From assembly GCA_938022295.1 (NCBI GenBank), contig CALIDR010000182.1, positions 1-29,815 of the forward strand: a stretch of DNA of 29,815 nucleotides, read 5' to 3'. A model generated the notes under the pieces. The model worked only from the letters and a program-made list of their open reading frames with translations, had not been told where the DNA came from and did not search any database. The translations under genes and the position numbers were made by a program. Source of the DNA: an uncultured Burkholderiaceae bacterium. Lineage in GTDB: Bacteria > Pseudomonadota > Gammaproteobacteria > Burkholderiales > Burkholderiaceae_C. Below, piece by piece: positions 25,366 through 29,815 of this stretch (positions within the stretch are counted from its first letter, which is position 1; the number at the start of each line of letters is the position of its first letter).

Positions 25366-26301
25366 GTGAGTGCACGCCAAATGGCCGTGGCCTGCGCCAT
25401 CCTTGTTGCGCTGGTGTGGTCGACCGAGAGCTTCGCACAGCGCCGGTGGACGACGGGAGCCGTGGGTGTCAGCAGCTATCCAGTCGGTGACGAGGACACC
25501 GGCGCTCGGAACTTCTTCTACGATTTTGTCGATGACGAGAGCTTCAGCTCGGTCTCCGCCGGACCGCTGGGCCTGGCATCGATGCGGGCCACCGTCGGCT
25601 TCGGCTGGATGCGCGTCGTGGGGGCTGCCACGGCGACAGCAGGGCCGGTCGGCGTGGGGCGCTACGAGAGCGGCGAAGCGGGGTTTCACTTCGAGACCGT
25701 CTTCCTCGACCGGTTGACGATCAACATCCCCGGCTCCCCCGGCCAGCAGATCTTCGTTCCGATGGGCATGGTCGTCGACGGGGGGCTGTCGGCCGCTGCC
25801 GACTCCGGCAATGACCCAACTCAGAGCTTTGCATCGGCCCTCGGGTTTGCCACGTTCTCTCTCTCCGCCCCCAGCCTGGTCGCGAGCACGACTGGCGTGG
25901 TCGGCGTGCCGCCCGCGCGATACCCCGGGGCCGACCCGGCCATCCTCTACCAAGATCAGTTCGTCGGCGGAGTCGCCACGGTCACCGTCGGCGTGCCGTT
26001 CGACGTGCGATTCGGGGTCGAGCTGTATGCCGACGTCCGTGCCATGACATTCGGCGCCCCGGCCGCCGCGTCGATGGTCGGCGACTTCGGCCGCACCTTC
26101 ACCTGGGCCGGTCTGTCGGGCCTGACCGATGCCGACGGCAACCCGGTGACCGACTTCGTCGTCACCTCGGCGTCGGGCACCGACTACCGCTACGCGATCA
26201 CGCCGCCGCCGGTGCAGGAACCGCCGGCCGCGCTGCTGCTCGCGCTGGGCCTGGGCGTCGTCGTCGCGGCGCAGCGGTGCCGCGCGAAGGTCAGCGCATG
26301 A
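25366..26301 (+). CDS. Secreted protein of unknown function with variant PEP-CTERM-like C terminus
   Basis: 311 residues from GTG 25366, chosen because GGAG lies nine bases upstream and because it gives a compact signal peptide (MSARQMAVACAILVALVW, cleaved near SFA|Q). ATGs at 25336 and 25381 are alternatives. The mature part is strand-rich with many Gly/Ala/Ser and only one cysteine near the end, and is not recognised. The tail has the three-part layout of an exosortase sorting signal: PPPVQEPP (280-287), a hydrophobic run 288-302, and a basic end QRCRAK. The usual motif is VPEP; here it is VQEP. Codon use is less GC-biased than in the neighbours. The last 11 bp overlap the end of the convergent dctM gene. 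No exosortase is encoded in the window. Confidence 0.7.
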   Translation: MSARQMAVACAILVALVWSTESFAQRRWTTGAVGVSSYPVGDEDTGARNFFYDFVDDESFSSVSAGPLGLASMRATVGFGWMRVVGAATATAGPVGVGRYESGEAGFHFETVFLDRLTINIPGSPGQQIFVPMGMVVDGGLSAAADSGNDPTQSFASALGFATFSLSAPSLVASTTGVVGVPPARYPGADPAILYQDQFVGGVATVTVGVPFDVRFGVELYADVRAMTFGAPAAASMVGDFGRTFTWAGLSGLTDADGNPVTDFVVTSASGTDYRYAITPPPVQEPPAALLLALGLGVVVAAQRCRAKVSA

Positions 26302-27583
26302 ACCCCGGCAGCCACAGCGCGATGGCGTCGATCTCGAGGATCACGAACAGCGCCACGATCAGCGCGACGACGAACATCCACACGCCGCGGTAGATCTGCG
26401 TCAGCGCCACGCCGCGCAGCAGCGAATTCAGCACGAACAGGTTTAGCCCCACCGGCGGGCTGATCAGGCCGATCTGCACGACGAGCACGATCAGCACGCC
26501 GAACCACACCGGGTCGAACCCGAGGCCGACGACGATCGGGAAGAACACCGGCAGCGTCAGCAGCACCATCGCCAGCTCCTCCATGATGGCGCCGAGCAGG
26601 ATGTAGATCACCATCATCGCGCCGACGACCGCCAGCGGCGGCAGGCCGAGCTCGAGGATCCAGTCCTTGAGGTCGTACGGCATCGACGTCATGTTGATGA
26701 AGTTCGCGAACATCGTCGCCGCGATCAGGATCGTGAACAGCATCGCCGTCGTGCGCGCGCTGTCCACCAGCACCTCGAACAGCACGCGCCAGGTCAGCGT
26801 ACGCCGCGCCCACGCGAACACGAAGGCGCCGAAGGCGCCGATGCCCGCGCCCTCGGTGGCGGTGAAGACGCCGCCGTAGATGCCGCCGAGCACGATGACG
26901 ACGAGCAGCGCCACCCCCCACACGCCCTTGACCGCCTGCAGCCGCTCGGCCCAGGTCGCGCGCTCGCCGGCGGGGCCGGCGGCCGGGTCGCGCCAGACGA
27001 TGACGGCGATCGCGACCATCATCAGCGCCGCGCACAGCAGCCCCGGCACGACGCCGGCGGCGAACAGCTTGCCGATGTTGGTCTCGGTGACGATGCCGTA
27101 GATGACGAGGATCGTCGACGGCGGGATCATGATGCCGAGCGTGCCGCCGGCGGCGATCACGCCGGTGCTCAGGTAGTCGGCGTAGCCGAGCTTCTTCATC
27201 GACGGGTAGGCCACCCGGCTCATCGTCGCCGCGGTCGCGATCGACGAGCCGCAGATCGCGCCGAACCCGGCGCACGACAGCACGGTGGCGTGCGCCAGCC
27301 CGCCGCGGAAGTGGCCGATGAACGAGTAGGCGGCGCGGTACAGCTCGTGCGCCAGCCCGGCGCGGGCGACGAAGTTGCCCATCAGGATGAACAGCGGGAT
27401 CACACTCAGGATGTACGCGAAGCCGGTCTCGTAGACGACGAGCGACGTGCTCGACAGCGACGCCGGCCAGCTGCGCATCAGCGCCAGCCCGACGACGCCG
27501 ACCAGCCCCATCGCGAACGCCAGCGGCACGCGCAGCAGCGCCAGCGCGAACACGGCCGCGAAGCCGAGCAGCGCCTCGGTCAT
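26291..27583 (-). CDS. dctM: TRAP transporter large permease DctM
   Basis: 430 residues, about twelve membrane segments. Typical DctM stretches are VPLFILMGNFVARAGLA (here IPLFILMGNFVARAGLA), CAGFGAICGSSIATAATMSRV, GTLGIMIPPSTILVIYG, TEGAGIGAFGAF and ISPPVGLNLFVLNSL. This is the sodium-coupled translocation subunit for uptake of organic acids or related solutes. The ATG at 27583 has GAGGG four bases before it and lies seven bases after the dctQ stop, so the two genes are one operon. The substrate cannot be read from DctM. Confidence 0.96.
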   Translation of the reverse strand: MTEALLGFAAVFALALLRVPLAFAMGLVGVVGLALMRSWPASLSSTSLVVYETGFAYILSVIPLFILMGNFVARAGLAHELYRAAYSFIGHFRGGLAHATVLSCAGFGAICGSSIATAATMSRVAYPSMKKLGYADYLSTGVIAAGGTLGIMIPPSTILVIYGIVTETNIGKLFAAGVVPGLLCAALMMVAIAVIVWRDPAAGPAGERATWAERLQAVKGVWGVALLVVIVLGGIYGGVFTATEGAGIGAFGAFVFAWARRTLTWRVLFEVLVDSARTTAMLFTILIAATMFANFINMTSMPYDLKDWILELGLPPLAVVGAMMVIYILLGAIMEELAMVLLTLPVFFPIVVGLGFDPVWFGVLIVLVVQIGLISPPVGLNLFVLNSLLRGVALTQIYRGVWMFVVALIVALFVILEIDAIALWLPGFMR

Positions 27584-27590
27584 CGGGCCC

Positions 27591-28076
27591 TCACGGCGTG
27601 TCCTCGACGCCGACGTGATGGTGCGCCACCGGCCGCACGAGCAGCATCAGGTGCACCGCCGCGGCGACGCCGCACAGCACGCTCATCGCGTAGACGAACG
27701 GATACAGCGGGATCTTCAGCCGCGCCGTCACGTCGCCGTACTCGGCGAGCTGGCCGGCCTTGGTCCACATCAGCCAGGCGATGAAGGCGAGCATCGCCGC
27801 GCACAGCACGTCGACGACGGCCTGCTGCACGCGGCGCACGACGCGGGGGATGAAGGGGTCGAGCGAGTCGAACGTGACGTGCTCGCCGCGCAGCGACACC
27901 AGCGGCAGGCCGGCGAAGATCACCGCCACCATCAGGATCTCGGTCAGCTCGAGCGCGCCCGGCAGCGAGGTGGACAGGAACTTGCGTCCCCCGACGTCGA
28001 CGAACGTCAGCACCATGATCGCGAACAGCGCGACCGCGGCCAGCGCTCCGCACAGGGTGTTCAGCAGCGATCTCAC
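27591..28076 (-). CDS. dctQ: TRAP transporter small permease DctQ
   Basis: 161 residues from GTG 28076, with four membrane segments. LELTEILMVAVIFAGLPLVSLRGEHVTFD is the DctQ signature, with the conserved E of the second helix. A TTG five codons upstream (28091) is an alternative start; neither has a visible Shine-Dalgarno, and both lie just after a palindrome between dctP and dctQ. DctQ packs against DctM and helps dock the binding protein DctP. Confidence 0.9.
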   Translation of the reverse strand: MRSLLNTLCGALAAVALFAIMVLTFVDVGGRKFLSTSLPGALELTEILMVAVIFAGLPLVSLRGEHVTFDSLDPFIPRVVRRVQQAVVDVLCAAMLAFIAWLMWTKAGQLAEYGDVTARLKIPLYPFVYAMSVLCGVAAAVHLMLLVRPVAHHHVGVEDTP

Positions 28077-28095
28077 GGGGCGGAGTGGCAACAGA

Positions 28096-28117
28096 AAGCC
28101 GGCCCGCGGGCCGGCTT
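28096..28117 (-). terminator. 22-bp perfect palindrome between dctP and dctQ
   Basis: AAGCCGGCC-CGCG-GGCCGGCTT folds as a 9-bp stem. Read in the direction of the operon (minus strand) it is followed by TCTGTT, a poor T tract, so it could act as a partial terminator or an mRNA-stabilising hairpin that gives more of the binding protein than of the permeases. A further palindromic GC-rich run (GCCGGCGCC copies) lies at 28129-28153. Confidence 0.5.
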
Positions 28118-28161
28118 CGTTCGGGCGACGCCGGCGCCGCGTCGGCGCCGGCGAGTATCGC

Positions 28162-29178
28162 TCACTGCAGCTTCTTGATCTCGGCGCGGAAGTCGGCCAG
28201 CGCCTTCTTCGGGTCCTTCATGCCCTTGGCCTCGGCGGCCTTGGCCCACGCGTCCTCGAGGCCGGCGGTGCGCTGCTTGATCTCGTTGACGAACGCCGCG
28301 TCGGCCTTCGTGAACTGAACGCCCGCGGCCTGCATGAACGCCATGCCGCGGCGGTCGACCTTGTCCCAGCCCTGGCCGATCATCTTGGCGGCGAACTCGC
28401 CGGACATCTCGTCGACGATCTTCTTCACGTCGGGCGGCAGGCTGTTGTACGTGTTCTCGTTCATCATGAACACGAAGCTGGTGTTGTACAGGCCGCCGGG
28501 GAACGTCGTCGCGTGCTTGACGATCTTGTCGAGCTTGAAGCCCTCGATCGACTCGGCCGGGAACAGCGTGCCGTCCATCACGCCGGTGGACAGCAGTTCA
28601 TAGCTCTCGGGCGCGGGCTTGAGCGTCACGTTCATGCCGAGCGCCTTGCTGATCTCGTTGACCATGCCGCCGCCGACGCGGAACTTGAGGCCGCTCAGGT
28701 CGTCGATCTTCGTGATCGGGCGCTTCGTGTTGAACACGATGCCGGGGCCGTGCGTGAACACCGCGATGACCTTGACGCCCTTGTGCTCCTCCTGCATCGC
28801 CGGGGTCCTGGCGTAGATGCGCTGGAACGCGACCGACGACGCCTCGGCCGAGTCGCCGAGGAACGGGAATTCGGCGAGCTGCGTCGTGACGAACCGCCCC
28901 GGCGTGTAGCCGTGGACCGTGAACGACAGGTCGACGAGGCCGTTGCGCACGGCGTCGAACGTGCCCGGCGCGGCGACGACGGCGCGCGGCAGCTGGTTGC
29001 AGCGCACCTTGCCGGCGGCCTTCTGCGCCAGCATCTCGCACCACGCCTTCTGCGTCTCGGTGAGCGTGTGCGTGGGCGGCACCCACGACGACATCGTCAG
29101 CGTCACCTGCGCCGCGGCCTGGCCGGCCCACGCGACGAGGCCGGCGACGGCCAGCGAGCGGAACCACGGAATCGACAT
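28162..29178 (-). CDS. dctP: TRAP transporter substrate-binding protein DctP
   Basis: 338 residues from ATG 29178, with a perfect AGGAGG five bases upstream. The signal peptide MSIPWFRSLAVAGLVAWAGQ ends at AAA before QVTLTM. Family stretches are SWVPPTHTLT, VRNGLVDLSFTVHGYTPGRF, DLSGLKFRVGGG (the arginine that usually binds the substrate carboxylate), GVMDGTLFPAESIEGFKL and NENTYNSLPPDVKKIVDE. It is the periplasmic receptor of the TRAP system. The substrate is not evident, though an organic acid is usual. It is the first gene of the dctP-dctQ-dctM operon. Confidence 0.95.
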   Translation of the reverse strand: MSIPWFRSLAVAGLVAWAGQAAAQVTLTMSSWVPPTHTLTETQKAWCEMLAQKAAGKVRCNQLPRAVVAAPGTFDAVRNGLVDLSFTVHGYTPGRFVTTQLAEFPFLGDSAEASSVAFQRIYARTPAMQEEHKGVKVIAVFTHGPGIVFNTKRPITKIDDLSGLKFRVGGGMVNEISKALGMNVTLKPAPESYELLSTGVMDGTLFPAESIEGFKLDKIVKHATTFPGGLYNTSFVFMMNENTYNSLPPDVKKIVDEMSGEFAAKMIGQGWDKVDRRGMAFMQAAGVQFTKADAAFVNEIKQRTAGLEDAWAKAAEAKGMKDPKKALADFRAEIKKLQ

Positions 29179-29195
29179 GTCAGCCTCCTGGATTC

Positions 29196-29222
29196 GGATC
29201 GAAGGGATCGAAAGGGATCGAA
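29196..29222. repeat. Three GGATCGAA direct repeats before dctP
   Basis: GGATCGAA lies at 29196-29203, 29205-29212 and 29215-29222, spaced 9 and 10 bp, between 18 and 44 bp upstream of the dctP ATG. Looser GGGATCGG copies follow at 29232 and 29245. They could be an operator array for the TRAP operon or a slippage-made repeat; the sequence does not decide. Confidence 0.6.
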
Positions 29223-29500
29223 GGGGTTGCCGGGATCGGAGCCCGGGATCGGGACGGGATTGTCCGGTCCGGGGGTGGCACGCCGGCCTGTGGTTTTCCT
29301 TGACCTGCCGGCCCGTCGCCCCCGCCGCGGCCGTGACCGATCGCACGCCGCCGCGACGGCCGCGCCGACGCCGCGCCCGCTCCCCCCCTGGATGCGGGGA
29401 CACGCGCCCGGTTCCCGTCTCTACGATCCGGCCGGCCGCGCACGATTGATGCAAGCGGTCGCCACCGACCGATCCCCTTGCACCGCGACGGAGCAGACGC

Positions 29501-29506
29501 GATAAA
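29501..29506 (+). promoter_or_regulatory. Possible -10 element of the last gene
   Basis: GATAAA, an A/T-rich spot 25 bases before the GTG start, resembling the GATAAT motifs at 12345 and 17160. No -35 is evident. Confidence 0.25.
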
Positions 29507-29531
29507 GCCCGCCCCGCGAACCGACGCCACC

Positions 29532-29815
29532 GTGCCCCCGCAGCGGGCGCGCGCCGCGCTCGCGCGCGCCATCGCGGTGCTCGACGCCGCCGAGCGCCGC
29601 CGGCGGCCGGTCGACCTCGTCCACGCGCTCGGCGAAGTGGCCCGCGCCTACCGCGACCTCGGCGAGCCGGCGTCGGCGGCGTGGTACCTGCAGCAGGCGC
29701 TGCAGCAGGCGTGCACGCTCGGCGGCGTCGACGCCCGCGCCGACCTGCTGTGCCGGCTGGCCGAAGTCGAGGCGATGCGGGCCGACCGCGAGGCGCGCGC
29801 CGACGGCGACGCGGC
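29532..29815 (+). CDS. Helical-repeat (TPR-like) protein, N-terminal part
   Basis: The frame starts at GTG 29532 and runs off the right edge, giving 94 visible residues. The sequence is strongly helical, with a TPR-like pair: LVHALGEVARAYRDLGEPAS followed by AAWYLQQALQQACTLGGVDAR, then ADLLCRLAEVEAM. No signal peptide or membrane segment is seen. The frame is also open upstream, with a TTG at 29478, so the start is uncertain; GTG is preferred because of the A/T-rich element 25 bases before it. Function unknown. Confidence 0.6.
   Translation, partial: MPPQRARAALARAIAVLDAAERRRRPVDLVHALGEVARAYRDLGEPASAAWYLQQALQQACTLGGVDARADLLCRLAEVEAMRADREARADGDA

Larger units (their letters stand above)
29179..29531. 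other. Divergent intergenic region upstream of dctP
   Basis: This 353-bp gap separates dctP (minus) from the last gene (plus). The dctP-proximal end has the GGATCGAA repeats listed separately and two further GGGATCGG copies at 29232 and 29245. The rest is GC-rich with no convincing gene; open frames through it have no ribosome site or family likeness. The far end holds a GATAAA -10-like element at 29501. Confidence 0.6.

Noticed and set aside
26291..26301. 11-bp tail-to-tail overlap of the secreted-protein gene and dctM
   Set aside because: Both stop codons are clear and short convergent overlaps are common in dense genomes; not treated as evidence of a special link.
29179..29500. Small gene in the dctP upstream gap
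   Set aside because: Open frames there lack ribosome sites and recognisable sequence, and one runs across dctP on the opposite strand.

Overview
The window is very GC-rich DNA with codon third positions almost all G or C, densely packed and without tRNA, rRNA or CRISPR. Gene order points to a betaproteobacterium of the order Burkholderiales, most like the Rubrivivax/Leptothrix/Piscinibacter group: pilC-pilD-coaE-zapD-yacG; engB next to a divergent cytochrome c4 followed by resB-ccsB-msrP-msrQ; and groESL under a CIRCE operator. The genus is an inference from layout only.

Left part (1-9.9 kb). The end of pilC, then pilD, coaE, zapD and yacG run on the plus strand. Facing them is a tightly coupled minus-strand minor pilin operon, fimT-pilV-pilW-pilX-pilY1-pilE, whose genes mostly overlap or are separated by a few bases, with a DUF3299 lipoprotein-like/secreted gene overlapping its end. 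PilD would cleave the prepilins encoded by that operon, and PilC is the platform on which they are assembled. A 151-bp element with 17-bp perfect inverted ends lies in the convergent gap (3344-3494).

Middle part (9.9-16.4 kb). A divergent control region carries a CRP/FNR-like dyad, a sigma-70 promoter and a CIRCE operator. groES and groEL follow, separated by a spacer with four small hairpins and closed by a strong terminator. Next is a patatin-like phospholipase fused to an outer membrane barrel. Convergent to it are an epoxide-hydrolase-like alpha/beta hydrolase and the ribosome assembly GTPase EngB.

Right-middle part (16.4-23.4 kb). Cytochrome c4, ResB and CcsB (System II cytochrome c maturation) and MsrP/MsrQ (periplasmic methionine sulfoxide repair) form a periplasmic redox block, followed by an SMP-30/gluconolactonase family enzyme.

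Right part (23.4-29.8 kb, more accessory). A TPR plus winged-helix activator without the usual ATPase module is divergent from a secreted protein with a variant PEP-CTERM-like tail; the gap between them holds GTGGGT repeats spaced about 11 bp. Then comes a complete TRAP transporter (dctP-dctQ-dctM, minus strand) with a 22-bp palindrome between dctP and dctQ. The window ends inside a helical-repeat protein gene. The best candidate for something undescribed is the divergent activator/secreted-protein pair with its spaced repeats.
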